Below are positions 20,622 to 31,815 of a stretch of 64,000 nt of DNA, piece by piece. The stretch lies in NCBI GenBank assembly GCA_944321295.1, contig CALUKU010000001.1:140856-204855 (forward strand), written 5' to 3'. The position numbers were made by a program, and so were the translations under genes. How positions within the stretch are numbered: position 1 is the stretch's first letter; the number at the start of each line of letters is the position of its first letter. A model generated the notes under the pieces. The model made no database searches. It had not been told where the DNA came from and saw only the letters and a program-made list of their open reading frames with translations. This DNA comes from an uncultured Prevotella sp. GTDB lineage: Bacteria; Bacteroidota; Bacteroidia; Bacteroidales; Bacteroidaceae.

Positions 20622-22926
20622 TTATGGTTTCAGTATGCCCGAGGCTGCTCCCTTATTAATGTTGACGGATTCACGCTTTACCTTGCGTCCGAAGTCAAAG
20701 CTGTATGACACGTTTACGAAAACCGCCTGTCCGCTCGTGCGCGACAGTGTGTGGCGGTTGAATGAATAGTCGGCATAGCCGTAATAGCTTCTCACGTCGT
20801 CCTTGCCTCCGAATATGCGCCGGCAGCCAATCTGCACGAACAGTCCCTTGTTGCCCCACGCCGCAGTCAGACCGTAGTCGCATTTCGTCTTTAAGTATCC
20901 CGTCTGTGGGTCGAGGCCCTTGCGTGGGGTGTTGTAATATCCTGAGAAGCTGAAATGTCCCGTTGAGTAGTAAACCGCTGTCTGCAGCACCGGCGTATGA
21001 AGGCTGTGGCGCAGGCTGCCCGTCATGTCGATGTTGTTAAGACCGGCGTCGACTTTCAGCTGCAGCGAGTTGCCTAAAAGCATGAACACGCCGCTTAAGC
21101 CCAGCGTGTATGAATGATAGTCGCCGTCGGTAATGTATGTCCTTACGAGCTTGCCGCCCTCTGCCATGTACCAATTGCGGGCCTGGTCTATGACGCCTTT
21201 GTAAAACACGTATGCCCCGAGCCTTACGTTTCGCATGTACTTGCCGTAAGACACGTTGCCCTGGATGAGCTTGCCCGTGGCAAGGCCAGGGTTGCCGCGC
21301 ATCACCTCGTATGACGATATGTACTGCTCGGCTCCGTTAAGCATTGACAGCTGCGGCGAAACGGTGCCCATCATCACGTTGAACGCAATGTTGCTGCTGC
21401 CGCTCGTCTGTATGTTGCCGTTGAGCCTCGGCCTCGGCCATAACTTGGTGACACGCTTCTCGTCGTTCACCTTGTACGTGTTTACGTCAAATCCCAATTG
21501 CAGGCTCATCATGAATTTCCTGCCGAAATAGTGGGTGTACGTAGGGTATATAAGAAGGTCATAAGTGTCAAGGCGCTGACGGCTGCCCGTCGTTCCGTAA
21601 TAGTCGGTGCGGCTGTTCGTGTAACCGTTCCATACAAGGAGGCTGAACCTGTCGCTTTTCCCGACGGTGATAGCGTAATTAAAGCTTTAGGTCCAGCATG
21701 TGGTAATTCTCCTTTGCGTTGCTCGTTACCGGCTGCAAGGCGCTTTCGGCATAGCTGCGCCTGTAAACGTTGCGGGCATAGTCGTATGTCAAGTTCCAGT
21801 AGAAGTTCTGCCTGTCGTTCAAGCGTATGTTGTGGTAAAGGTAAAGCTGCGGCGCTATGGCGCGCTGGTAAATGTCTGTAACGGCATTTGACGCCGGGTA
21901 GACGGAGGGCGAATACTTGACGGTTTCCTCCGTTACTCCCTTGGGCGTTTCGTTCCATGCCAATTGCGCGCGTGCCGTGAACGTTGAGCGTTTGCCGCGC
22001 ACGGTCGCCTGCAGCAGGCCGAAGTCTGCAAGGCTCCGGCTTTCAGTCTTATCGGTGACGGATGTCTTGGTGAAGGCGGGCGTCAGGTTGTAGCTCTCGG
22101 TTGAGCCGGAGCCGGCGGTGTCGTCGCCGCCGAATGAAGAGCCGGCGACAGCGAGCAGGTTAACGTTGCCCTTATCGAAACTTCCCTGTACTGAGTAGTC
22201 GCCCTGTCCGAAAAGCACGTGCGTATTAGTCCTGGCGTCAACGTATCCGCCGCTGTCATATTTTCTCGTAACATAGTTTACGACCTTGTCCCTGCCGGCG
22301 AAAAGACCCGTGGGATGGTCGTCATACTCTACATAAGCCACGTCTTTAGGCCTCAGGCGGTTGAGTTCCTGAAGTCCAACCTCCCTGCCGTCGATGCAGA
22401 AGGTAAGCGCCGTCCTGTCGACGGCTTTCACTTCACCAGTAACGGGGTTGACGTCGATTTGCGGTATCATCAGGTTGTACAGCAGGCTTATGCCGTTCAT
22501 AGCCCCGTCTTTCTGCCTCTTTGTAGGTATGAACTTTACGTTCCCTTTTTCTACGGAAACGGTTTGCTGGCTGACTTCCACCTCGTCGAGCATAATGCTC
22601 TTTCGCCGCAATGTCACATCTCTTTTTATGTGGCCGTCACCGGGCAGTGTGGCAGAGTATTCGCCGTAACCGACATAGCTGAACGTGGCCGTTATCGTAT
22701 CGGTCTTGGCAAATCCGATTTCGTAAAGTCCGTTCCTGCCCGATGTGGCTCCGAATGTCTGATTGCCGGATTTCACGATGATGTTGACGCCCTGCATGCC
22801 CTTACCGCTTTCGTTGCTGACGCGGCCGGTCATTGTGGCCGTCTTAACTTGAGCGGATATATGCAGAGGAAAGGCAAATGTGAATATTGCCGTGATTAAT
22901 GGTATGAATGTATTTTTCATAATCAT
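20622..22926 (-). pseudogene. outer-membrane TonB-type beta-barrel receptor, frameshifted
   Basis: Two open frames encode one protein of about 768 residues. The first part (22926 to about 21684) has a signal peptide (NTFIPLITAIFTFAFPLHISAQ), a carboxypeptidase-regulatory-like domain (GRVSNESGKGMQGVNIIVKS) and a plug-like region (LDEVEVSQQTVSVEKGNVKF). It stops after YHMLDLKL. The second part resumes at once in another frame as NYAITVGKSDRFSLLVWNGY and runs through barrel strands to the typical end GAASGILKP. Removing one A from the AAA at 21681-21683 would restore LDLKLNYAITVG. So a single-base insertion, or a sequencing error, splits an outer_membrane-beta-barrel family protein. The DNA is visibly richer in GC than its neighbours. 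Substrate unknown. Confidence 0.85.
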
Positions 22927-23047
22927 ATATTTTTATTCGTGAGTTTTTTCAATTACTTTGCTTTTACTTACGTTACGTATGATAGTCATAATTGTGACAT
23001 AATTAAATGTTAAATAATCTGTAATATCAAGCGAATTACTTTTTTCG

Positions 23048-23079
23048 CAAAAGTATTGAAAATGCTGATTGCGTGCAAA
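23048..23079 (-). promoter_or_regulatory. promoter of the barrel pseudogene
   Basis: TTTG (23076-23079), a 20-base spacer and TACTTTTG (23048-23055) on the minus strand. The leader would be about 115 bases. The intact promoter suggests the gene was lost recently, if it is lost at all. Confidence 0.7.
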
Positions 23080-23311
23080 ATTTATGAACATTAAAACTTC
23101 ACAAAAACTTCACAATGCATATAAAGTGTTGATAATAAGTAACTTGTACAACAAGTAAATTAAAAACAAAGTATTGTTTACATCATAAGAGATATAAAAT
23201 TTAATCATTATATAAACAAGAGTAAACTTCAATACATCGTTTTGCAACCTGCCAGATGTACGTAAACTGCAAAACTATAGATAAACCTTTATTTATGCTT
23301 ATCTATAAAAA

Positions 23312-23345
23312 CAAAAATGGCTGTACCCCAAAAAGGTACAGCCAT
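23312..23345 (-). terminator. terminator of the atp operon
   Basis: ATGGCTGTACC (23317-23327) pairs with GGTACAGCCAT (23335-23345). On the minus strand it is followed by TTTTTGTTTTTA, a good rho-independent terminator 42 bases past atpG. Confidence 0.9.
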
Positions 23346-23386
23346 CAAACACAATTTCATAATGGTAAGGTTTCTTATCCTTATAC

Positions 23387-24355
23387 CTAATTGTTCACAG
23401 TGCCACCCACAATATCGAGCAACTCGTTTGTGATAGCCTGCTGACGTCCCTTGTTATATTGGAGATTCAACTCTCTGAGAAGTTCATCTGCATTATCCGT
23501 TGCTGTCTGCATAGCTACCATTCTGGCCGCATGTTCACTTGCATTACTATCTAATAATGCCGTGTAAATCATCAAATGCAATAATTTAGGAATTAATTGT
23601 GACAAAACCGTTTCCATATCCGGTTCGACAATAAAATTGTCGTTCAATGGTTTTGCTTCCTCTTTCTCGCTTGATGATTGTTTGCGTCCCTTTTTCCTCA
23701 GATATTCTTGAGCTTCAAGTGTCGCAATGTTTGAAGATAAATCACGCTCGTCATCAAAATCCAATTCATCTTTTACGTCAATCGGTAAGAATGTCTTACG
23801 TGTCAAAATCTGCGAGCCTGCGCTCTTGAAGTGGTGATATATCATCTCAACACGGTCAATTTCGCCACTGATGAATTTTTCCGCAAGAGATTCAGCCAAA
23901 TCAATACACGGATGGATATTAGGCTTATCAGCGATTTCTGAGAAATCGCCTCCGCACTTCAAGCCGAGCTTTGTCACCTTTTCTGCAACCTTTCTGCCAA
24001 TAGGATAGATGATAATATTATCCTTACCCAAATGCTGGTATTCATTAACTACCTGCTGCATCATTTTAATGATGTTGGCGTTAAATCCACCACAAAGACT
24101 GCTATTTGATGAATATACAATCAAAGCGACCTTCTTCACTGGCCTGACTTCACTATATATTGTAGTTGCGTCAATCTCGGAAGCAAGGAAACTTTTTAGT
24201 ATATGTTCAAGCATCGACTCATATGGAAGCATATTTTCAATCATCACCTGTGCGTGATGCAATTTTGAAGATGCAACCATTTTCATAGCACTCGTAATCT
24301 TACGGGTACTATTCACTGATGTTATACGGTTCTTAATCTCTTTTAGTGACGGCAT
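23387..24355 (-). CDS. atpG: ATP synthase F1 subunit gamma
   Basis: Central rotor stalk of F1, turning inside the alpha3-beta3 ring. The N-terminal helix (PSLKEIKNRITSVNSTRKIT then SAMKMVASSKLHHA) and the C-terminal helix (ARMVAMQTATDNADELLREL) form the coiled coil that fills the ring. At 322 residues it is longer than the E. coli subunit, with a charged insertion near residues 205-240 (RKKGRKQSSSEKEEAKPLND). It is the last gene of the operon, seven bases after atpA. Confidence 0.96.
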   Translation of the reverse strand: MPSLKEIKNRITSVNSTRKITSAMKMVASSKLHHAQVMIENMLPYESMLEHILKSFLASEIDATTIYSEVRPVKKVALIVYSSNSSLCGGFNANIIKMMQQVVNEYQHLGKDNIIIYPIGRKVAEKVTKLGLKCGGDFSEIADKPNIHPCIDLAESLAEKFISGEIDRVEMIYHHFKSAGSQILTRKTFLPIDVKDELDFDDERDLSSNIATLEAQEYLRKKGRKQSSSEKEEAKPLNDNFIVEPDMETVLSQLIPKLLHLMIYTALLDSNASEHAARMVAMQTATDNADELLRELNLQYNKGRQQAITNELLDIVGGTVNN

Positions 24356-24362
24356 ATATCAA

Positions 24363-25949
24363 TCAGTTTTTATACTGGCCTGCAATATCAGCCATGACAG
24401 ATTCAATTACTTGAGTCTGTTCATCACCGATTTTTCCGCTTGACAATGTTTCAATGACATCTGCATGTGAAGTGCGCATCTTGTCAAGGAATGTGTCTTG
24501 ACATTCACGAACGTTCTCCACTGGCACATCATGCATCAAGCCATGTGTTCCACAATAAAGAATTGCGACTTGCTCTCCTACGGGCATCGGGCTATACTGT
24601 GGCTGTATAAGAAGTTGGTTATTCTTACGACCACGGTCAAGAGTCATAGCAGTTACTGCATCCATGTCGCTTGAGAACTTTGAGAATGACTCAAGCTCAC
24701 GATATTGTGCCTGGTCGATTTTCAATGTACCTGCGACTTTCTTCATACTCTTGATTTGAGCAGAACCACCCACACGGCTAACCGAAATACCTACGTTAAT
24801 TGCGGGACGGAAACCTTGGTTGAACAAGTCGGTTTCAAGATATATCTGTCCGTCGGTAATAGATATCACGTTCGTCGGGATATACGCAGAAACGTCACCA
24901 GCCTGTGTTTCAATGATAGGTAACGCCGTAAGTGAACCGCCGCCCTTAACGTGTCCTTTCATACATTCGGGCAGGTCATTCATCTGTTCAGCAACTTCCT
25001 GCTGGTCATTGATCCTTGCCGCACGCTCGAGAAGACGGCTATGCAAGTAGAATACATCACCAGGATATGCCTCACGGCCTGAAGGACGCCTCAATATAAG
25101 TGAAACCTCACGATAAGCGACTGCCTGCTTTGACAGGTCATCATATACTACTAATGCAGAATATCCCCTATCCCTAAAATATTCACCGATTGCGGCACCT
25201 GCAAAAGGAGCATAATATTGCATAGCTGCAGGGTCAGCAGCCGTAGCCGAAACGATGATCGTATAAGGCATTGCACCATGCTCTTTCAGATTTGCCACCA
25301 ATGCAGCTACAGTTGAAGCTTTCTGACCGATAGCAACATATATGCAATATACAGGATTGCCAGCTTCGTAAAAGCTTTTCTGGTTGATGATGGTATCAAC
25401 AGCAATAGCAGTCTTACCTGTTTGACGGTCGCCAATTATAAGCTCTCGCTGGCCTCGTCCGATAGGAATCATCGAGTCGACTGCCTTCAAGCCTGTCTGC
25501 AGAGGTTCTTTAACAGGCTGACGATATATCACACCAGGAGCCTTACGGTCGAGCGGCATTTCATAAGAGTCTGTAAGGTCTATATCGCCCTTACCGTCTA
25601 TCGCTTGGCCAAGAGGGTTTATAACTCGACCAAGCATATTGTCATTCACCTTGATGCTGGCAATGCGCTTTGTACGTTTGACATGCATTCCTTCCTTAAT
25701 TCCTGATGTCGGACCTAAAAGCACACAACCAACATTATCCTCCTCAAGGTTCATCACAATGGCCATAGTTCCATTCTCGAACTCAAGAAGCTCATTTGCC
25801 TCAGCATTACGCAGACCGTATATTCGGGCCACACCGTCGCTGACCTGCAAAACCGAACCTACCTCGTCGAACTTGGCGCTATCACTTATACCCTTGAGTT
25901 GGTCAAGAAGAACTTGAGATACTTCGCTTGGTTTAATTTTATCTGACAT
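24363..25949 (-). CDS. atpA: ATP synthase F1 subunit alpha
   Basis: Non-catalytic nucleotide-binding subunit of F1, 528 residues. It carries the P-loop [15 protein letters not shown], the [13 protein letters not shown]-like segment ([19 protein letters not shown]), the arginine-finger region [11 protein letters not shown], and a normal N terminus ([17 protein letters not shown]) that contacts delta. It lies between atpH and atpG with gaps of 15 and 7 bases. Confidence 0.97.
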   Translation of the reverse strand: MSDKIKPSEVSQVLLDQLKGISDSAKFDEVGSVLQVSDGVARIYGLRNAEANELLEFENGTMAIVMNLEEDNVGCVLLGPTSGIKEGMHVKRTKRIASIKVNDNMLGRVINPLGQAIDGKGDIDLTDSYEMPLDRKAPGVIYRQPVKEPLQTGLKAVDSMIPIGRGQRELIIGDRQTGKTAIAVDTIINQKSFYEAGNPVYCIYVAIGQKASTVAALVANLKEHGAMPYTIIVSATAADPAAMQYYAPFAGAAIGEYFRDRGYSALVVYDDLSKQAVAYREVSLILRRPSGREAYPGDVFYLHSRLLERAARINDQQEVAEQMNDLPECMKGHVKGGGSLTALPIIETQAGDVSAYIPTNVISITDGQIYLETDLFNQGFRPAINVGISVSRVGGSAQIKSMKKVAGTLKIDQAQYRELESFSKFSSDMDAVTAMTLDRGRKNNQLLIQPQYSPMPVGEQVAILYCGTHGLMHDVPVENVRECQDTFLDKMRTSHADVIETLSSGKIGDEQTQVIESVMADIAGQYKN

Positions 25950-25964
25950 ATTACGTGTTTTTTA

Positions 25965-26498
25965 TTACTTAAGCTGTGACAAAATAGAATTGAGCTTTGA
26001 CTTTACGCTTAAATCCAATCTGTAAGTATCATACTCCAATATGAAACCACCAATCAAATTCGGATTAATCTCAGTTTCAAACTCAACATCACCCTTTGTC
26101 TGACTTTCTACCAATTTCCGTAACTTTTGTTCAGTAATTGACGATACGGGCATGGCAGTCAAAAGTTTAGCACGGATTAGTTTTTTCTGACTCCGATATA
26201 AAGTAATATATGAATTCGCAATGAATTGCATCATGCTCTCCCTATCTTCTTTCAATACAAGCTTGAAAAAAGTTTTTGTCAGTTGGCAAGGATCATCACC
26301 TGAAGCCGTCAAAAACAGCTTTCCCTTTTTCTCCTTTGAGAGCATAGGATTATCTATGGTAAACTTTAATTCCGGAACATTCAAATAACTTTCCGACAAA
26401 GTCATCATTTCCTGATAAACTTTGTCCTCAAGATTTGTTTCCGTGCCAGCTTTTAGCAAAGCGCGTGCGTATCTTACCGATATTAATCCGATGTCCAT
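25965..26498 (-). CDS. atpH: ATP synthase F1 subunit delta
   Basis: Joins the top of F1 to the peripheral stalk (OSCP homologue). The 177-residue protein starts MDIGLISVRYARALLKAG, has an all-helical N-terminal domain and the conserved C-terminal segment beginning NPNLIGGFILEYDTYRLDLS and ending in KLNSILSQLK. It starts five bases after atpF. Confidence 0.94.
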   Translation of the reverse strand: MDIGLISVRYARALLKAGTETNLEDKVYQEMMTLSESYLNVPELKFTIDNPMLSKEKKGKLFLTASGDDPCQLTKTFFKLVLKEDRESMMQFIANSYITLYRSQKKLIRAKLLTAMPVSSITEQKLRKLVESQTKGDVEFETEINPNLIGGFILEYDTYRLDLSVKSKLNSILSQLK

Positions 26499-26503
26499 AA
26501 CTA

Positions 26504-27007
26504 TTATTTTTTATCAGAAGAAGAAACTTCATCCAGCATACGGTCAATCAATTCCATCTGTGCCTTATCATTACCGAGCTTCTCACGCAGGATTTTCTCG
26601 GCAATCTCAACACTAAGTGTAGCTACTTCTTTACGAATATCGCTGATGGCTGCCCTCTTTTGGTTCTCTATCTCAACTTTTGCCTCGGAAAGCAGCCTGT
26701 TGCCTTCTTCGCGAGCTTTGTCTTGAGCCTTTTCTACGATAGCGTCCCGTGTAGCTGCAGCTTCTTTTAATAATAGAGCCTGCTTTTCACGAGCATCCTG
26801 TAACAGGGCTTCGCTTTCGGCTTTGATGTTGGCAAGTTTTTCATTGGCCTCGTGTGCCTTGCGTAGACTTTCGTCTATCATGGCCTTGCGGTTGTTGACC
26901 ATATTGACAATCACTGGGAAACCGAATTTCCACAGTATGCCAAGGACAACGAGGAAAACAATCGCCATCCAAAAAAGCAGACCAAAATCAGGGGTTATTA
27001 ATGACAT
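26504..27007 (-). CDS. atpF: ATP synthase Fo subunit b
   Basis: Peripheral stalk subunit of 167 residues that holds F1 still against the rotor. One N-terminal membrane helix (FGLLFWMAIVFLVVLGILW) is followed by a long charged coiled coil (NRKAMIDESLRKAHEANEKL onwards) and an amphipathic C terminus (VEIAEKILREKL). It is encoded between atpE and atpH, as is usual. Confidence 0.95.
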   Translation of the reverse strand: MSLITPDFGLLFWMAIVFLVVLGILWKFGFPVIVNMVNNRKAMIDESLRKAHEANEKLANIKAESEALLQDAREKQALLLKEAAATRDAIVEKAQDKAREEGNRLLSEAKVEIENQKRAAISDIRKEVATLSVEIAEKILREKLGNDKAQMELIDRMLDEVSSSDKK

Positions 27008-27044
27008 AAGCTGTTAAGATTTCTGTTACTTATTCTCCCTAAAA

Positions 27045-27308
<264 letters not shown>

Positions 27309-27339
27309 TTATTAAATTAATTTTATTGTCACTCTAAAT

Positions 27340-28422
27340 TTATTCTTTTGCATGTTCATGGACATGTGCCAAAGAGATGAACGCCGCACTAAGCATTGTA
27401 AATACAAGTGCCTGAATGAAGCAAACAAGCAACTCAAGCAACATCATGAATATACTCATCGCAACGCTTACAACCGTCATTGTCGTTCCGGCTATCGCAT
27501 TGATTCCAAACATGATGAAAATAATACAAGCCAAGGATATGGCTATAGCATGTCCTGCCATCATATTTGCGAAAAGTCGAATCATCAGAGCCAAAGGCTT
27601 AGTAAATATACTGAAGAACTCGATGAACGGCATTAATGGCACTGGAACTTTCAGCCACGTCGGCACTTCCGGCCAAAAAATGTCCTTCCAATATGCTTTT
27701 GTTCCTGTAACATTGGTCACAATGAACGTACATAATGCTAAAAAGAGCGTTATCGTGATGTTACCGGTAAGGTTACCTCCTCCCGGCGGGAATGGAACAA
27801 CACCCATGACGTTTGCCAGGAAGATGAAAAAGAAGCATGTCAATAAGTATGGAGCATATTTATCGGCTTCCTTTCCCAATGACGCTTTTACAACATCATT
27901 ATAAATGTACATTATAAACATGTGCATCAAACCGACAAACCCTTTAGGAGCAGGGTCGTCCGGCTTGTGCTTCTTACACCATCGTGCAGGTATGAGCACA
28001 CATATCAAAAGGAGAATGGCGTCTATGAAGAGAACTACCACAGACTTTGTTATTGATATGTCAAACGGGCGGACTTCCGTACCCGCAACATTTTCACATA
28101 CCTTATTCTCATTCTCCCCACTTCCTGATATGTATAAGCCATGAGGTCCGGGACGATTGCCTTGTGCATCTTTTTCTTCTGAAAATTCACTGCTGCAGAA
28201 AACATGCCATCCCGTTGAGCTTTTCACAATTATGGGAAGATGCAATGTCACATGGTGCCCGTTTACAGTTGTGATATGCCAATCATAAGAATCTTGGATA
28301 TGGCCGAACAATACTTCTTGCAGGTCGATACCCTTTTTCTCTTCTGACTGCTCAGCTGCATTAATAGGTGCAATGAAAGTCATCGACATCACAATGCAAA
28401 GCAAAAGTCTGATATATTTCAT
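27340..28422 (-). CDS. atpB: ATP synthase Fo subunit a, long Bacteroidota form
   Basis: Stator half of the ion channel. The 360-residue protein is longer than E. coli AtpB because it begins with a signal peptide (MKYIRLLLCIVMSMTFIAPI, ending NAAEQ) and a domain of about 100 residues that would lie outside the cytoplasmic membrane (GWHVFCSSEFSEEKDAQ). The usual helices follow, with the essential Arg in LALMIRLFANMMAGHAIA. This N-terminal extension is common in Bacteroidota. Its start overlaps the end of the preceding membrane-protein gene by four bases. Confidence 0.95.
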   Translation of the reverse strand: MKYIRLLLCIVMSMTFIAPINAAEQSEEKKGIDLQEVLFGHIQDSYDWHITTVNGHHVTLHLPIIVKSSTGWHVFCSSEFSEEKDAQGNRPGPHGLYISGSGENENKVCENVAGTEVRPFDISITKSVVVLFIDAILLLICVLIPARWCKKHKPDDPAPKGFVGLMHMFIMYIYNDVVKASLGKEADKYAPYLLTCFFFIFLANVMGVVPFPPGGGNLTGNITITLFLALCTFIVTNVTGTKAYWKDIFWPEVPTWLKVPVPLMPFIEFFSIFTKPLALMIRLFANMMAGHAIAISLACIIFIMFGINAIAGTTMTVVSVAMSIFMMLLELLVCFIQALVFTMLSAAFISLAHVHEHAKE

Positions 28423-28844
28423 TTTTCAGTCTTTAGATTATTATTCTTTTCAGTGCGAGCAAAAAACACACTGTCAAATACAAGCATTACCAAATAAAAA
28501 ACAAAAAACAACAATATGAAATTGCGTATGTCTGTCTTATTTTGGCTCAGCATGCAGAATGAAAAGATTACTATAGCCGCAATTATCAATCTTACCGTTG
28601 AAGCAGCCATATAAAACTTTGCCAAAGTATTTGGAGCTGATTTCGCTACACGTTTCCACAATCCGCCGTATGCAAAATTTACAACGACCGTGTATATCAC
28701 GCTAACAGCCAAGGCGATCGTTATATCAGTGGTAATCAAATTGAGGCTTATTGACATTAAGACTATTAACGTTAATCCCGCCGTCAGCCAAAGACTATAC
28801 TTATTATATTGTTTCGCCGTCTTGTCAATCAGCTTATCTTCCAT
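28419..28844 (-). CDS. four-helix membrane protein of the atp operon (AtpI-like)
   Basis: A 141-residue protein with four predicted membrane helices (LWLTAGLTLIVLMSISLNLI, ITIALAVSVIYTVVVNFAYG, VRLIIAAIVIFSFCML, FILLFFVFYLVMLVFDSVFF). Its place between atpC and atpB matches the unnamed or AtpI-like gene of Bacteroidota atp operons. AtpI helps c-ring assembly in other bacteria; that role here is inferred from position, not sequence. It starts nine bases after atpC and overlaps atpB by four. Confidence 0.75.
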   Translation of the reverse strand: MEDKLIDKTAKQYNKYSLWLTAGLTLIVLMSISLNLITTDITIALAVSVIYTVVVNFAYGGLWKRVAKSAPNTLAKFYMAASTVRLIIAAIVIFSFCMLSQNKTDIRNFILLFFVFYLVMLVFDSVFFARTEKNNNLKTEK

Positions 28845-28853
28845 GACATTGTT

Positions 28854-29099
28854 TTAATCCAGTTCGACACAAAGGCTAACTACGTTTTTTTGTACTTCTA
28901 CAAAACCGCCGCTTACCATCAAACTGTTTCGTCCTTCATCTGTTACATATTCGACAACTCCAGGTTGAAGTGAAGAGATTATCGGTGCATGATCCTTAAG
29001 GATTTCAAAACAACCTTTAGTTCCCGGAACCGTTACGCTTGTAACGGCTCCGTCAAACTCAACCTTCACTGGAGATATGATTTTAAGCTTTAATCCCAT
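28854..29099 (-). CDS. atpC: ATP synthase F1 subunit epsilon (short form)
   Basis: Rotor subunit at the foot of gamma that links F1 to the c-ring and can inhibit ATP hydrolysis. Only 81 residues: the N-terminal beta-sandwich is complete (LKLKIISPVKVEFDGAVTSV, GCFEILKDHAPIISSLQPG), but the two-helix C-terminal inhibitory domain is missing, as in other Bacteroidota. The frame opens at a TTG (29117), but the ATG at 29099 is the likely start, 14 bases after atpD. Confidence 0.92.
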   Translation of the reverse strand: MGLKLKIISPVKVEFDGAVTSVTVPGTKGCFEILKDHAPIISSLQPGVVEYVTDEGRNSLMVSGGFVEVQKNVVSLCVELD

Positions 29100-29113
29100 G
29101 TGATAAGAATTTA

Positions 29114-30652
<1,539 letters not shown>

Positions 30653-30681
30653 TTATTTTTAAGGTATATCGTTTCAATACG

Positions 30682-30712
30682 CAAAAGTAATAAAATGTTT
30701 TTCAACCGCAAA
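30682..30712 (-). promoter_or_regulatory. promoter of the atp operon
   Basis: On the minus strand TTTG (30709-30712), a 19-base spacer and TACTTTTG (30682-30689) fit the consensus exactly. The leader is about 30 bases. I see no terminator between atpD and atpG, so all nine genes can form one transcript. Confidence 0.82.
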
Positions 30713-30812
30713 GAAAATGTATAAAACTTTTCAGTTGTAAACATTTATTTACATTATGCATTTATTTTTTCTCGACGTATATTAAATTACATTAACATGT
30801 ACTATGGTGTGT

Positions 30813-31790
30813 TTATATGCTAAGTTCATCAAGCACGGTAATAAGCTTCTTGTCAAAAGGCTTATCTGAACGTATTGCTTCGCTTAACGGAACATACACC
30901 ACTTCATTATTACGCACGCCCACCATTACGTTGCGCTGTCCTTGAAGTATAGCCTCGATTGCGCCAACACCAGTACGGCTTGCCAAAATCCTATCGTGAG
31001 CCGTGGGCCTTCCTCCACGCTGTAGATGGCCGAGTATTGAAACCCTCACGTCATAATCAGGGAATTCGTTGCGCACTCGGTCGGCATAATACAGCGCACC
31101 GCACTTGGGACTTTCGGAAACGATAACTATACAACTTTTTTTACTCTTTCTGATACCGCGCTCCATAAACCTCGCCAACTGGTCGACATCTGTTGAGTCT
31201 TCAGGTATTATGGCAGCTTCGGCTCCAGAAGCGATGGCACTATTCTGCGCCAGGAAACCGGCGTCACGCCCCATAACTTCAACGAAGAATATCCGCTCAT
31301 GGCTTTGGGCCGTGTCGCGTATTCGGTCAACACACTCTACAATTGTGTTAAGCGTAGTGTCATAACCTATAGTCGAATCAGTGCCATACAAATCGTTGTC
31401 AATAGTTCCGGGCAATCCGATGCAGCAAACATCATATTCCTGTGCGAATTTCATAGCACCCGTCAGCGAGCCGTTGCCGCCTATGACAACAAGTGCGTCA
31501 ATACTATTGGCAACCATCGTGTCGTAAGCCTTCTTACGTCCTTCCTCGGTCTTAAACTCATCACTACGTGCTGTCTTAAGTATCGTTCCGCCGGACATAA
31601 TGATTCCGCTGACATTCTCAGTAGTAAAATCCGCTATCTCGTTGTTGATAAGTCCGTCATATCCACGGTAAATGCCTTTGATATTAAAACCTTTGCATAT
31701 TCCCGCCCTCGTCACGGCACGTATGGCAGCGTTCATTCCAGGAGCGTCACCTCCTGACGTCATAATTCCTATCGTCTTAATCTTGCCCAT
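30813..31790 (-). CDS. pfkA: 6-phosphofructokinase
   Basis: Commits fructose 6-phosphate to glycolysis. The 325-residue protein has [39 protein letters not shown] with the catalytic Asp, [12 protein letters not shown], and the [20 protein letters not shown] allosteric/substrate segment. One oddity: the nucleotide/Mg loop reads [12 protein letters not shown] where the family usually has GGDGS, so the Asp that helps bind Mg-ATP in E. coli PfkA (Asp103) is Asn (codon AAC). Other features fit an ATP-type enzyme. It starts 25 bases after the antiporter gene, probably in one operon. Confidence 0.94.
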   Translation of the reverse strand: MGKIKTIGIMTSGGDAPGMNAAIRAVTRAGICKGFNIKGIYRGYDGLINNEIADFTTENVSGIIMSGGTILKTARSDEFKTEEGRKKAYDTMVANSIDALVVIGGNGSLTGAMKFAQEYDVCCIGLPGTIDNDLYGTDSTIGYDTTLNTIVECVDRIRDTAQSHERIFFVEVMGRDAGFLAQNSAIASGAEAAIIPEDSTDVDQLARFMERGIRKSKKSCIVIVSESPKCGALYYADRVRNEFPDYDVRVSILGHLQRGGRPTAHDRILASRTGVGAIEAILQGQRNVMVGVRNNEVVYVPLSEAIRSDKPFDKKLITVLDELSI

Positions 31791-31815
31791 AATATATTAA
31801 TTGTTTTAGTTTGAT

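Larger units (their letters stand above)
22927..23386. other. intergenic region with barrel-gene promoter and atp terminator
   Basis: AT-rich, with no gene seen. It holds the barrel gene promoter (23048-23079), a small palindrome ACTTGT-ACA-ACAAGT near 23145, and the terminator of the atp operon at the right end. Confidence 0.6.
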
